From contig NZ_JAQIVH010000040.1 of the NCBI RefSeq assembly GCF_028746185.1, forward strand, positions 1 through 64,000: a DNA stretch of 64,000 bases, given 5' to 3'. The notes under the pieces are model-generated. The model ran no database searches, was not told where the DNA came from, and saw only the letters and a list, made by a program, of their open reading frames with translations. Made by a program: the position numbers and the translations under genes. Positions 34,870 through 44,967 of the stretch are shown here, in pieces (position 1 is the stretch's first letter; the number at the start of each line of letters is the position of its first letter). The stretch comes from Paenibacillus_E qinlingensis. Its GTDB lineage: Bacteria; Bacillota; Bacilli; Paenibacillales; NBRC-103111.

Positions 34870-36625
34870 GTTCATCTTCCCCTTTATTTAGACTTTCCTT
34901 TATGAAAGGAAACCTCATTTGCACCGTTGCGCCACCATCCGGGCCATTAAACAACTTGATTTGAGCCTGCCCTTTGTACACAATCTTCAATCGACGAATT
35001 ACATTCCATATCCCAATATGGTTCTCATCTCCAGCATCTATATTGGCCTCACTCGACAACAAATAGGTTAGCATCTCATCCGTGAATCCAACCCCGTTAT
35101 CTTGAATACGAATATCAAAACACAGCTCTGGATCTAAAGGATCCGGCGTTGCCACAATATGGACGCGAAATTTTTCTCCTCTTTTCTGAAACCCGTGAAT
35201 AATCGCGTTTTCAACAAATGGTTGAATAATAAGGGCTGGAATTTCAAAGGTTTTATACACATCTGGAATTTGTATACTTGTCTCCAACACATCTGGGAAC
35301 CGCAATTGCTGGATTTCTAAATAATTACGGATATGCTTTACCTCCTCCTCGAGGGTAATGAAATTCCGATTGTTCTGCATGATAAAACGAAAATACTCAG
35401 CTAAATGCATCGTCATTTTCTGCACCGTTTTATAATCTTTCAGTGCTGCCAAATAATAAATGATATTCAATGTGTTCAAGTAGAAATGAGGATTAATCTG
35501 CATTTGCAGATGCTTCATCTCTGCGGTTTGAGCTCGTAGCTTTTCCTCGTATACATGAATCTTTAGATGTTTAATTTGGGAAATCATATCATTGAATGAT
35601 CCGATCAAAGAGGCAAATTCATCAACCCGACTTTCCTTTAATCGAATCTCAAGATCGCCCTGCGCGATTTTCCGCATACCATTCATTAAATTGGCCATCG
35701 GCAGAAAAAAAGCTCTGCGCAGAAACAATAAATAAACGGAGAGAATGAGAAGACTTCCAATCGGTATAAAGTAAAGCGCAGTTTGAAAAAAGGGAAGGTT
35801 TTGAAGCAAGGATTTCTCTGAAATGACAGAAATAAAGGATATCGGTACCCATGCGGATTTGCTGCCAATAACGAGGTAATTCTGTTTATTTTTTTTATCT
35901 TTGATGATCTGGTACGATTTATCGGCCAGTTCTGCCATCAACTTAGGAAGCGTTTCTGACTTGGAAATATGCCACTCATCGTTCGAAAGAATTTGTCCCT
36001 CGTCGGATACAATGTAATACCTTTCATCAACGTTCCCTTTGTTGTCTTGCAATGGCGCCATCATCGTACCCACATTAATCCAAGAGCCCATATAGATGTC
36101 ATCATTTACGCTCACTATTTTAACGATGGCAAAGCCGGCGGTCGTTTGGACCACCTGCCAACTTTTCAATTGTTGTGGGGAGATGTTTTGAACGAAGCGA
36201 GGGATCTCCTGATTAATGACTCTCGTTATTTCCATCGAGGTATCTTGTACAGCGAATATCAAATCTTCGTTTTTCTGAGAATACACAAAAAAAGCATCAA
36301 TTGTATTATAAAAGCCAATATCTTTCGTAAGCTTGTTGGTAATACTAACTTTGTTCAGGACATATTCATCGCTATCTTTCGCGTAATCCCTCAATAAATA
36401 AATATCTTGCTCTTTATCGAGATACTTATAGATATAATTACTAGCTTCCTTCATGGCTCTATCTGCCTGTAAAACAAACGTGTACAGCACACTGCTTTTG
36501 GAATTGGATATTTGATTGTGCAGAACGGTCATAGAGTAATAATTGCTGTAGAACAGAAAGATGACTAACGGGGCTGTTGTTAAAATAAACCAAATAATAA
36601 TCTTTTTTCTCAATGAATTGCTCAT
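34862..36625 (-). CDS. YesM-type sensor histidine kinase
   Basis: A 587-residue kinase with TM1 near 8-28, extracellular sensor (about 30-280), TM2 near 283-303, HAMP, His_kinase with His380 in INPHFYLNTLN (Tyr in place of the usual Leu after Phe), and HATPase_c (VENAIIHG; DNGVGF; IGIWNVIRRL). CAGGAG precedes the ATG. First gene of the second importer operon; the cognate regulator overlaps its stop. A large terminator hairpin of the third importer ends just upstream. Confidence 0.9.
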   Translation of the reverse strand: MSNSLRKKIIIWFILTTAPLVIFLFYSNYYSMTVLHNQISNSKSSVLYTFVLQADRAMKEASNYIYKYLDKEQDIYLLRDYAKDSDEYVLNKVSITNKLTKDIGFYNTIDAFFVYSQKNEDLIFAVQDTSMEITRVINQEIPRFVQNISPQQLKSWQVVQTTAGFAIVKIVSVNDDIYMGSWINVGTMMAPLQDNKGNVDERYYIVSDEGQILSNDEWHISKSETLPKLMAELADKSYQIIKDKKNKQNYLVIGSKSAWVPISFISVISEKSLLQNLPFFQTALYFIPIGSLLILSVYLLFLRRAFFLPMANLMNGMRKIAQGDLEIRLKESRVDEFASLIGSFNDMISQIKHLKIHVYEEKLRAQTAEMKHLQMQINPHFYLNTLNIIYYLAALKDYKTVQKMTMHLAEYFRFIMQNNRNFITLEEEVKHIRNYLEIQQLRFPDVLETSIQIPDVYKTFEIPALIIQPFVENAIIHGFQKRGEKFRVHIVATPDPLDPELCFDIRIQDNGVGFTDEMLTYLLSSEANIDAGDENHIGIWNVIRRLKIVYKGQAQIKLFNGPDGGATVQMRFPFIKESLNKGEDERV

Positions 36626-36644
36626 GACTATTCAACTCCTGCCG

Positions 36645-36696
36645 AAAAGGCACTAACCCGTCCAACACAGAAATCGCGCGTTCTGGGATAGTGCCT
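36645..36696 (-). terminator. Terminator after third importer operon
   Basis: Outer stem AGGCACTA (36648-36655) / TAGTGCCT (36689-36696) extended by CCC/GGG, enclosing a small inner hairpin; the minus strand continues TTTTCGG. It separates the third importer from the kinase at 34862-36625. Confidence 0.7.
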
Positions 36697-36732
36697 CCAA
36701 GTCACCAGATCATTTTACATTTTGCAATGTAC

Positions 36733-38292
36733 TTACTTAATCAAACCTTTTTCCTTAAAAGCCTTTTCGGCCTCATCCACATACTTCTGTAGTTGGTACG
36801 TCGTGTTCAACGTTTTCACAAAATCGTCGAACTGGTCGATCGGGCGTTTTCCATAGATAAATTTAATGATTTCTTCATTCTCGAAACGATCCTTATCGGA
36901 TTTGTTTAAACCTTCAGGAAGCTTGGAGAAATTGTTATACACTTTGATGTACGGCAGGTTGATAGCAAAATCGATGTATTCTTTTTGTTTAGGGAATTTC
37001 GTATACAAGTAGGGCAGTTCATCACGGCCGGTCAACTGCAACTGGAACGTCGTTCCAAGCTCAGACACGGCAGGAAGCGGTTTGATGGCATCGCCTTCTT
37101 TGGTATAATGCGTTCCTTCAAAACCGAACATGACCAAATTCTGACCTTCGCCTGCTCCTGTGATGTAATCCAGGTACGCCAACGCTTTCTCTAATTTTTC
37201 TGGAGTTTTCTCAAGTGCTTTCGGAAGAGCAATACGCCAATCCGCTGCGCTGTTGTCAAACGCTCCGTTAAACTTACCTCCAGGTCCAACTGGCGGCTCT
37301 ATCGTTATGAATTTGGCATTGGGATTCGTGTCTGTCGTAAGCTTCACGAACTCATCCTTGAACATATCCGACCAATTTGAGTAAATAACACCAACTTGAC
37401 CTTTCTGAGCTTTGGTTGGTGCCGCATTGCCTTTGTTGGTAAGAATATCTGGATCGATGGCGCCAGAACTATAAAGATCATTGATAAATTTGAGCGCTTG
37501 CTTCATTTCCGGCTGAGTGGTGGAATAAACCACTTTATTGTCTTTAACCGTTAAATTCGCTTCCGCCGATGATGCTGTACCGTAGCTAGCGCCAAAAGCT
37601 CCCAAGAAGGGTGCAAACACATCTAAGCCTGTACCCGTCAGTCCGTAGGTGTCTTGCTTGCCGTTCCCATCTGGATCCTTATCATGAAAGGCCTTAATGA
37701 CTGTCGCCAATTCGTCCAGCGTTTTAGGAATCGGCAAATTGAGTTTATCCAGCCAATCCTTCCTTAACATTAGGGTTCGATAAGGAACCGCTGCCCGCTT
37801 AGGGAGCGTCATTTGCTTGCCATCGACTTTACCTTTGGTTAAATCGGCTGCACTGTAGGCTTTTTTGACATTCGGCATTTTATCCATGTAACTGGTTAAG
37901 TCTAGAATCGCCCCTTGCTTGGAAAATTGCTGCATTTGGTCATTACTGACGGTGAAAACATCCGGCACATTCCCAGCGGCAATGCGGACGTTGATTTGAT
38001 TTGCGTATTCATTGTTATTGCTGGTTTGCATCACGTTGAAATCGAAATCCACACCGAGCTTTTTGCCGATTTCAGCTTGAATTTTCTTATCGACATCACT
38101 TAACCCCGTTCCGCCAATCAGCACACTAAGTTTAACTGGTGTCGTTGATTTGGGGGATGCAGCTGGCGCTGCAGTTGCACTGTTAGGTGCTGTTGTACCA
38201 CCTTCTGTCACAGACTCCGTCTTTCCACAGCCACTTGCTACGATACTGAACGACAAACCGATAACCGCACATAGCTTGAATGAAACTTTCAT
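36733..38292 (-). CDS. ABC importer substrate-binding lipoprotein
   Basis: A 519-residue lipoprotein: signal peptide with lipobox ASGC (Cys22), low-complexity Thr/Ala/Pro linker (about 28-52), and a family-1 solute-binding fold (FGFEGTHY near 390). AAGGGGAG precedes the ATG. It is the third gene of the permease-permease-lipoprotein operon 36733-40086, which has no kinase of its own and is instead divergent from a membrane-bound AraC activator. Ligand unknown, presumably an oligosaccharide. Confidence 0.9.
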   Translation of the reverse strand: MKVSFKLCAVIGLSFSIVASGCGKTESVTEGGTTAPNSATAAPAASPKSTTPVKLSVLIGGTGLSDVDKKIQAEIGKKLGVDFDFNVMQTSNNNEYANQINVRIAAGNVPDVFTVSNDQMQQFSKQGAILDLTSYMDKMPNVKKAYSAADLTKGKVDGKQMTLPKRAAVPYRTLMLRKDWLDKLNLPIPKTLDELATVIKAFHDKDPDGNGKQDTYGLTGTGLDVFAPFLGAFGASYGTASSAEANLTVKDNKVVYSTTQPEMKQALKFINDLYSSGAIDPDILTNKGNAAPTKAQKGQVGVIYSNWSDMFKDEFVKLTTDTNPNAKFITIEPPVGPGGKFNGAFDNSAADWRIALPKALEKTPEKLEKALAYLDYITGAGEGQNLVMFGFEGTHYTKEGDAIKPLPAVSELGTTFQLQLTGRDELPYLYTKFPKQKEYIDFAINLPYIKVYNNFSKLPEGLNKSDKDRFENEEIIKFIYGKRPIDQFDDFVKTLNTTYQLQKYVDEAEKAFKEKGLIK

Positions 38293-38332
38293 AGAAACAT
38301 CTCCCCTTATGATCTTTAATATATGTTAACTG

Positions 38333-39193
38333 TTATCCCTTCACTGCGCCAATAAGCATTCCTTTGGTGAAATACTTTTGAATGAAAGGATAAACAATGA
38401 CAATCGGAAGTGCCGTTAGGATAACGCCTGCCATTTGCAACGTTGTGGAGGGAACTGTATTCTCCAAATTAATTTCTGCTGACATAGACGAGGTTAAAAT
38501 GCTTCGCAACACTACTTGCAGTGGGTATAACGATTCATCCGTTATATATAAAATAGAGCTAAAAAACTCATTCCAATGCATAACCCCATAGAAGGTACTG
38601 ATTGTAGCAACTACGGGTACAGACATGGGCAAAAGAACACTGACCAAAACTCGGCTTTCCGATGCCCCATCTATCCTTGCCGCTTCCATAATTTCTTCTG
38701 GAATATTCTCAAAGAAAGTCTTTGTAATGAGGAGTGAAAAGGTTCCTACTGCTGATGGGATAATCATCGACCATACGGAGTTCAACAATCCAGTCTCTTT
38801 AACGATAAGATAGGTAGGAATAATACCTCCATTGAACATCATCGTGAACAAGATCAGAAAGAGAATGATTGATCTCCCAGGCAGTGTTTTCTTACTTAGG
38901 GGATAGGCCATGAGCACCGTAAGTAAGACGTTTAATGCGGTTCCGACGATTGTTACAAATAAGGAAACTCCAAATGCTCTTGGGATCGTTGCATCCTTTA
39001 GAAATAGTGCATACGCTTCGAATGAGATATGCTTCGGAATGATGAGGAAGCCGCCATTTTTCATGACTTCACTGAATGGTGTTAGTGACATGGATAACAC
39101 ATATAACAAAGGAAATATAAAACAGACAGCCATAAGTAAGAGAATGACATAAATAATGCCTTCAAAAAATCGTTCCTTCCAATCCATCACCAT
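38333..39193 (-). CDS. ABC importer permease (YtcP/LplC type)
   Basis: A 286-residue permease with about six TM segments, EAA loop EAARIDGASESRVLVSVLLP, and C-terminal GMLIGAVKG. GAGGTGG precedes the start, which overlaps the end of the upstream permease gene by seven bases, implying translational coupling and a heterodimeric channel. Confidence 0.9.
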   Translation of the reverse strand: MVMDWKERFFEGIIYVILLLMAVCFIFPLLYVLSMSLTPFSEVMKNGGFLIIPKHISFEAYALFLKDATIPRAFGVSLFVTIVGTALNVLLTVLMAYPLSKKTLPGRSIILFLILFTMMFNGGIIPTYLIVKETGLLNSVWSMIIPSAVGTFSLLITKTFFENIPEEIMEAARIDGASESRVLVSVLLPMSVPVVATISTFYGVMHWNEFFSSILYITDESLYPLQVVLRSILTSSMSAEINLENTVPSTTLQMAGVILTALPIVIVYPFIQKYFTKGMLIGAVKG

Positions 39194-40086
39194 ATGCTTC
39201 CACCTGCTCGCTTTGCTAACGTGTTCGCACCAAGGACTAAGATCAGTGCAATAATTGATTTGTAGAGCCCTACGGCTGCACCCAAGCTAAAATTGAATTG
39301 TTCTAAACCAGTGCGGAAAACCCAGGTATCGATAATATCGACTTTTTCATACACCTGAATGTTGTACATCACGTAAATTTGTTCGAATCCGGCATCTAAA
39401 ATCGTGCCAAGACGAAGGATCAGCATCAGAATAATGACATTCCGAATGCCTGGCAATGTGATGTGCCAGATCATTCTAATCCGCCCTGCACCATCTACCC
39501 TAGCCGCTTCATACAAAGTAGAATCAATGCCGGCGATGGCTGCCAAATAAACAATGGTGCCCCACCCTAGATTTTGCCAAATATCCGTTCCTACAATTAA
39601 AGATCGAATCCATTCATTCGACGTTAGAAAGGGTATTGTTTTCAGGCCGGAGTTTTTCAACATCATATTTATCAGTCCATCTGCCTCCGAGAACAAGGCC
39701 AAGGAGATCCCGAAAATAATAACCCACGAAATAAAATGCGGCATATACATTATGGACTGAATGACATTTCTGAAAGCCTTCCAGCGGATCTCGGATAATA
39801 GAATGGCTAATATAATGGAAGGCGGTACAAGCCAAAAGAGCTTGTATACACTAATGAGCATCGTATTGGCCATAATTTGTGTAAAATACGGAGAATCATA
39901 GAAATATTTAAAATGCTTATACCAGGGATTCGCCCAGGGACTGTGCCAAATCCCGCCTGATATATTGAAATCTTTAAACGCAATGACGGCGCCCCCCATC
40001 GGTACATATTTAAAAATGAAATAATACAGCAGGCCTGGCAGCAACATGAAGTAGTGTACTTTATGAAGTATGATTCGCTTGTACAT
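39187..40086 (-). CDS. ABC importer permease (YteP/LplB type)
   Basis: A 299-residue permease, six TM segments, EAA loop EAARVDGAGRIRMIWHITLP, C-terminus ending AKRAGGSIW. The ATG at 40086 has AAGGTGAG at good spacing; a GTG three codons earlier falls inside that site. First gene of the third importer operon. A promoter-like segment (40132-40210) upstream is shared with the FAD oxidoreductase gene at 42632-44908. Confidence 0.9.
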   Translation of the reverse strand: MYKRIILHKVHYFMLLPGLLYYFIFKYVPMGGAVIAFKDFNISGGIWHSPWANPWYKHFKYFYDSPYFTQIMANTMLISVYKLFWLVPPSIILAILLSEIRWKAFRNVIQSIMYMPHFISWVIIFGISLALFSEADGLINMMLKNSGLKTIPFLTSNEWIRSLIVGTDIWQNLGWGTIVYLAAIAGIDSTLYEAARVDGAGRIRMIWHITLPGIRNVIILMLILRLGTILDAGFEQIYVMYNIQVYEKVDIIDTWVFRTGLEQFNFSLGAAVGLYKSIIALILVLGANTLAKRAGGSIW

Positions 40087-40131
40087 AGGACTCACCTTTC
40101 TTTGTTTGATCTTGCTTGCATGCTTCGAATC

Positions 40132-40210
40132 CGTTGATACCCCTTACTCTATGCGTTCGATAAAAAGTTGTATAGTTCTTAGTTTGAAGACAGTTCTAAG
40201 AATAACGTAA
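40132..40210 (-). promoter_or_regulatory. Putative promoter/operator of third importer
   Basis: Shares with 44968-45046, at identical spacing, CGTTGATA (40132-40139), TGTATAGTTCT (40169-40179), AGTTT (40181-40185), GTTCT (40193-40197) and AACG (40204-40207). On the minus strand TATACA (40169-40174) is a -10 candidate preceded by two AGAACT-type half-sites 18 bases apart, as an AraC-type activator would bind. Confidence 0.6.
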
Positions 40211-40343
40211 CGTCAAGTTCTCCTTTTCACACTAGGTTTTCAATCTCATGAAACCCGCCTCGATGATTGCTTTCTGACAGGACTGCTGAGACAATGAAAC
40301 TAGCGCACAAGATATCAGAAGAGTTGTTTGGAGGCTGTCAGCG

Positions 40344-42584
40344 ATGCTAAAACGGATTCATTTCAAAGAATTGTACATGCGTATTTTCTTTATCATCGGG
40401 TTGGTATTTGTCGGTATGGCTCTGCTTTACTCGCTTTTCCTCACCAATCAAATTTCGAAATATGCGATAAATGAAGTAAACGGAAGCACGGCTGTTAAAC
40501 TTAATCATTTTAAGAGTACGATGGAGATCACGCTGCGAAAGTTAAAAGTAAGCTCTATTCAGCTCTATCAGGATCGGAATATTGGCTATTGGCTCACGGC
40601 TACCTCGAAGGATTCTTATTTGAATCATCTCGTTGATTTGAAAATTGGTGAATTTCTAAGTACAGAGAGGCTCATTCAGGATGTGTATTTATTCAATCTG
40701 TCTTCTCGTGAAGTCTTCTCGGCAAAAAGCGGACCGGTCCCATTCGATAACTTTCCCGATCAAGCCATGCTTCAGCAAGTTGTCAATCAAACGATGCAAC
40801 CTCTTAATTTCTCTAAAGTGACCTTCATGGGGCAGACGGAGTTGACACTATCTCTTCCTAATGGTGGCATCGACCAAACGCCAAATGGCCGCCTTATGAT
40901 TATTCTAGATAAAACTTTTCTCGCTGAGGATCTTCTGCTAAGCAATAATGAGTTCGAAGGAAAGTGGTTCGTGGTTGATAAAGACCAGAACGTGCTTATG
41001 GGAGATGTTAGAGCATCTAACGCAGGTGACATCATACATGCAGGAAATCAATGGCGATCAGACGGGCAAGATTGGGGTGTTCAGTCCATTACTTTCTCGG
41101 ATGAAGTCTGGCAACTGTTCCTGTTATCCCCTCAGGGTATCTGGAAAAATAAACTATTGATACTTAATTTCAAAGTATTAGGCTCTTTTTTCCTCATGAT
41201 CGCCCTATTGCTAGTCGTTCTTTATTTCTTATCTAAACAAAATTACAAACCTTTAACGGAGATTCTGGGTAAAATTCGTATTTATACCACAGGATTGAAA
41301 CTGCCAGAGAATACACTTTCCATTTCCTCCTTTCACACGGAATTCAAGTTAGGGATTGATACGTTGGTTCACCGCATCGAAGAACAAAATCGCTCACTTA
41401 AAAACAATGATTCCATCGTCAAAGATGAACTGCTAAGGCAGTGGATCTTAAGCGATGCCGTAGGTCCCTCCTTACGGGAAGACCTTCAACAGAAGCTCAC
41501 CATACGGTTAAACAAGCCGATTCGTTTAGCTGTTTGTCGCATCGAGGATTATACGGCCTTCTGTCAAACGTATAACTTTCAGTCCCGAAAATTACTTAAA
41601 TTTGCTATACAGAACGTGATTGAAGAAGTCCTTCGAACGTATGGGTTAAAAGCAGAAACCTCTGATCTTGGGAGCGATCATGTCGTCATTGTGCTCTCTG
41701 TTCCTGATACGCAGAAGCTAAGTGAACCAGATCTCCTAGCTATCCTTGTAGACACTAAACATCACGTCCTGCAATGGATTAAAGTCGCCATATCCATTGG
41801 AATTAGCGACCCTATTGATTCAGCTGAAAATATCCATCATATCTATCGAATGACGTATGAATTAACTGAAATCTCCTTTATTACAGGAGAAAGTGCCATC
41901 TATACGCCACAAGACAGAAAAGAAACGTATATCAAGGCCTCATTCGACGGGTTGGATACGGAGCAAATAACAGCGTTTATTCAATCCATTCGAATTCGAG
42001 ATACCGATGCCTTGCAACGACAGCTTCAGCACTTGTTCAATCAGTTGCAAGACTTACCCGCTGAAGAAAGCAAGCTCCAGCTCATACAACTTCTGTATGT
42101 ATTCCAGAAATCATTTAAACAATTGAATACGCCTGGGGGTATGGTGGGCATACGCAACCAGTTGGATCAGTTTAATAATTTGAAAGAAGTACATTTGTGG
42201 GTTGAAGAGACACTTATGAATCTAATTGAGCAAATGTCCAATCGACGTACACAGAAGGAAGATATTTTCCCTGAAATTGTAGAATATATATCTAATCATC
42301 TGCATGATGCCATGCTGACCATTGATGATATCGCCAATCATGTGAATTTTTCAGTCAATTATCTTCGAGTCATATTTAAAGAACAAAATGATATCTCCAT
42401 CTCTGATTTCATCCTCGAGCGACGCATTGAGAAAGTGAAAGAATTGCTGCTCAAAACCAAATGGTCGATTGCCGAAATCTCCTCCCAGTCTGGCTTTCAG
42501 TCCAAGAGTCATTTCTTTACTGCCTTTAAGAAAGGCACTGGCATGACGCCTAGCCAGTATCGTGATGAACATACACAGCCATAG
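40344..42584 (+). CDS. Membrane-bound AraC-family one-component regulator
   Basis: A 746-residue protein with TM1 near 12-32, an extracellular sensor (about 33-270), TM2 near 272-296, a cytoplasmic central domain, and a C-terminal AraC HTH pair (about 645-742; SKSHFFTAFKKGTGMTPSQY). It merges sensing and DNA binding in one chain, without receiver or kinase. TTTGGAGG precedes the ATG at nine bases. It is divergent from the third importer and convergent with an FAD oxidoreductase; those two transcription units share an upstream element containing direct repeats, which this protein is the natural candidate to bind. Confidence 0.88.
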   Translation: MLKRIHFKELYMRIFFIIGLVFVGMALLYSLFLTNQISKYAINEVNGSTAVKLNHFKSTMEITLRKLKVSSIQLYQDRNIGYWLTATSKDSYLNHLVDLKIGEFLSTERLIQDVYLFNLSSREVFSAKSGPVPFDNFPDQAMLQQVVNQTMQPLNFSKVTFMGQTELTLSLPNGGIDQTPNGRLMIILDKTFLAEDLLLSNNEFEGKWFVVDKDQNVLMGDVRASNAGDIIHAGNQWRSDGQDWGVQSITFSDEVWQLFLLSPQGIWKNKLLILNFKVLGSFFLMIALLLVVLYFLSKQNYKPLTEILGKIRIYTTGLKLPENTLSISSFHTEFKLGIDTLVHRIEEQNRSLKNNDSIVKDELLRQWILSDAVGPSLREDLQQKLTIRLNKPIRLAVCRIEDYTAFCQTYNFQSRKLLKFAIQNVIEEVLRTYGLKAETSDLGSDHVVIVLSVPDTQKLSEPDLLAILVDTKHHVLQWIKVAISIGISDPIDSAENIHHIYRMTYELTEISFITGESAIYTPQDRKETYIKASFDGLDTEQITAFIQSIRIRDTDALQRQLQHLFNQLQDLPAEESKLQLIQLLYVFQKSFKQLNTPGGMVGIRNQLDQFNNLKEVHLWVEETLMNLIEQMSNRRTQKEDIFPEIVEYISNHLHDAMLTIDDIANHVNFSVNYLRVIFKEQNDISISDFILERRIEKVKELLLKTKWSIAEISSQSGFQSKSHFFTAFKKGTGMTPSQYRDEHTQP

Positions 42585-42588
42585 ACCA

Positions 42589-42635
42589 ATAAAGTCCAAG
42601 GAGTCGTGCAAATAACAGGACTCCTTGGACTTTAT
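42589..42635. terminator. Bidirectional terminator
   Basis: Perfect 17-base inverted repeat at 42589-42605 and 42619-42635 (ATAAAGTCCAAGGAGTC arm), 13-base loop, between two convergent genes and overlapping the stop codon of the minus-strand one. T-rich on both exits. Confidence 0.85.
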
Positions 42636-44908
42636 TCATACACCCTGACTTCATAAACAGCCGCGCTGGGATCACCATTGGTCTCATGAATGAGGACTCT
42701 TATCTGTGTTGTATGAACGGCTTGAGCGAGACGATGAATTCGTTTGCGATTGTAATTATTATCCACCCGGTCCAAAGTAGCCCAACCATTTGCTATCCAT
42801 GCTTGAAGTTCATAAACTTTCACGCATTGCGGGTCCTGGTTAAATGGGGAGTAAAAGCGATAATCGCGCAATAAATTACCTGCGAAGGTAACTTCTACCT
42901 GCGAGATTACTTGCTCCTCGCGCCACGTTAATCCAATCCACTGGGGCATCGATTCCGAAGGGGATGAACGCCAGAGATTCGTACTCTTATAAGGCCGTGT
43001 AACGCCGCTTAGAACATTTTCTGGCGGATAGCTACTTTGTTCAGGTTCAATTTGGAAAGCCAATGTTTCACCGTTTTCATACCTTCGCATAAGCCCATTG
43101 TCCATATCCGATGCAGCTACCATCCCTGGTACAATATTGGCAGCTTTATGCCAGTAAAGATGTGGATGGGCAGCGATGTCTAAACGGATAAAGCCTGCAG
43201 ATTGTTTAAGCCCCGGTGTCATATTCATTTCCCAGCGAATCCATTGAAGCCTGCCAGGTGGAACTGCAAGTTTGGTTTGAGCGAGTTTAGGCTCAATATC
43301 CGTTGCATAGTCCCAAATGTGTTGGACTGCTACAATTGAAGCCTCGACCCACTGTATCTGTTCAGTAGGATTGCTTAAACAAACGGAGAGAGCCTCCACT
43401 TCCTCTGTGCCTATGGCAATCCACTGACCTCGTTTCTCACTTAAATGCTCGCTCTCATCAAGTGTGTGACACTCGTTACTTACCTGTTTCGGTTCGACTC
43501 GACGAAGTCTCGCCTCACTACTTGCCGTAGGAGTTGCCGTTCTAGCCAGATCGAACGGATCCGCATTGGACTCATGCAGTAAGAAACAATCGTCTCTTAT
43601 CAGCCTTTGTTTAAGCTCCTTTATCGTAGTTGCCGACAAAGCTGACAGGCTTTCCCCTTGGATAAGCGCAACAGCAGCAGCCGTCCCTGCCGCTTGACCT
43701 AGCAACGCGGTCGTCCCCATCACACGGCTGCTTCCCAATGCCACATGCGATGCGCTAATATTACGCCCTGCCATCAATAAATTGGATACATCCTTGGCAA
43801 TCAAACTTCTTAGGGGTATTCCGTATGGAGCGATATAGCTCTTCTTCATATAGGCTGAATCCTCGCCCTCTGCGACCGATTGCTCACTATATTCGGCAAG
43901 TAGTCCACCTGATTTATGTAAATCAATATACCAGCCTCCGAAAGCAACTTCATCTTCAAATGCAGGCTGATTCACAAGATCTGCTTCCGTTAAGAGGTAG
44001 TGCCCCATAATTCGGCGGCTCTCACGTTTGCCTGGAACTTGCCCAATCCAGTCAAGTGCATAATGCTTAGACTTTTCCATCAGTTCAGGATCCTTATTTT
44101 TCATAAAATCCCATATGCCCATCACATGCCGCGTTAACTCATGCCGAATCGTTTCATTTTCAGTGATCGTATTCCAGGGCACACCTAGCTCAATCCACCA
44201 AAATCCGCCCTCTGGATCATGAGGAACGCGGCCTCCCTTATAAAATACATCGGGGTTATCATAGTGAAAGGCCCATGCTGGCGCTTGAAAAGGTACAGGT
44301 TTTCCCATATCTTTGGCACGAAAATGAATCGAGCTGCCCATCACGTCAGCGCTTGCTGTTGGCGGCGCATGGTGTTCACCGAATTCCTCTTGTCCTTCTG
44401 TACCCATTCGCCACTCACAACCAGATAGTTCAGCCAAGATTCCATCCCCTGTACAGTCAATAAATATATTCGCATGTAGGGTAAGTTCAGTCTCTGCGTT
44501 TCCAATTCTTGCGTGAATCGCCTTGATCTCCTTGGAATCACCCATCTCCAATGCATACACGGACGTATTTAAATAATGAGAAAGATAAGGCGTACTTATA
44601 ATTTTGTCATATAAGATCAGATCCCAGACGCTATTAGTTCTGCCATTTTCGCTGTTGGGCTCATGATTCACCGCACGTTCTTCAATCAGCAATTCCGCAA
44701 TAATGCCAGTCTCTCGCGCATAAGCATTGTAATTCGCCGCTCCCTGTGGAAATACGCGGATTTCAGAAGAACTGTTACCTCCAAATACAGGTCGATCCTG
44801 CACAATACAGGTACGCGCACCATGTCTTGCTGCTGCGATTGCAGCACAAATACCAGCTAATCCACCGCCACATACAATCACATCAAAAGATTCATCTCTA
44901 TGTTGCAA
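42632..44908 (-). CDS. FAD-dependent oxidoreductase with C-terminal beta-rich extension
   Basis: A 758-residue flavoprotein. The N-terminal FAD-binding motif reads VIVCGGGLAGICAAIAAAR, followed by FGGNSSSEIRVF; a second motif FIDCTGDGILAEL and a late LLMAGRNISASHVALG block complete an FAD_oxidored fold (about 1-450). Roughly 300 further residues look beta-rich and contain a lectin- or F5/8-like stretch (SGVTRPYKSTNLWRSS), possibly for glycan binding. The start is TTG at 44908 with GGAGG at seven bases. No export signal is evident, so it is probably cytoplasmic. The upstream control segment is shared with the third importer, suggesting it acts on the imported substrate. Confidence 0.82.
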   Translation of the reverse strand: MQHRDESFDVIVCGGGLAGICAAIAAARHGARTCIVQDRPVFGGNSSSEIRVFPQGAANYNAYARETGIIAELLIEERAVNHEPNSENGRTNSVWDLILYDKIISTPYLSHYLNTSVYALEMGDSKEIKAIHARIGNAETELTLHANIFIDCTGDGILAELSGCEWRMGTEGQEEFGEHHAPPTASADVMGSSIHFRAKDMGKPVPFQAPAWAFHYDNPDVFYKGGRVPHDPEGGFWWIELGVPWNTITENETIRHELTRHVMGIWDFMKNKDPELMEKSKHYALDWIGQVPGKRESRRIMGHYLLTEADLVNQPAFEDEVAFGGWYIDLHKSGGLLAEYSEQSVAEGEDSAYMKKSYIAPYGIPLRSLIAKDVSNLLMAGRNISASHVALGSSRVMGTTALLGQAAGTAAAVALIQGESLSALSATTIKELKQRLIRDDCFLLHESNADPFDLARTATPTASSEARLRRVEPKQVSNECHTLDESEHLSEKRGQWIAIGTEEVEALSVCLSNPTEQIQWVEASIVAVQHIWDYATDIEPKLAQTKLAVPPGRLQWIRWEMNMTPGLKQSAGFIRLDIAAHPHLYWHKAANIVPGMVAASDMDNGLMRRYENGETLAFQIEPEQSSYPPENVLSGVTRPYKSTNLWRSSPSESMPQWIGLTWREEQVISQVEVTFAGNLLRDYRFYSPFNQDPQCVKVYELQAWIANGWATLDRVDNNYNRKRIHRLAQAVHTTQIRVLIHETNGDPSAAVYEVRVYE

Positions 44909-44967
44909 CCTTATCCCTCCTATTACTCATTTACTAATTGAACTCACAACATGCTTCAAAGGCTAAG

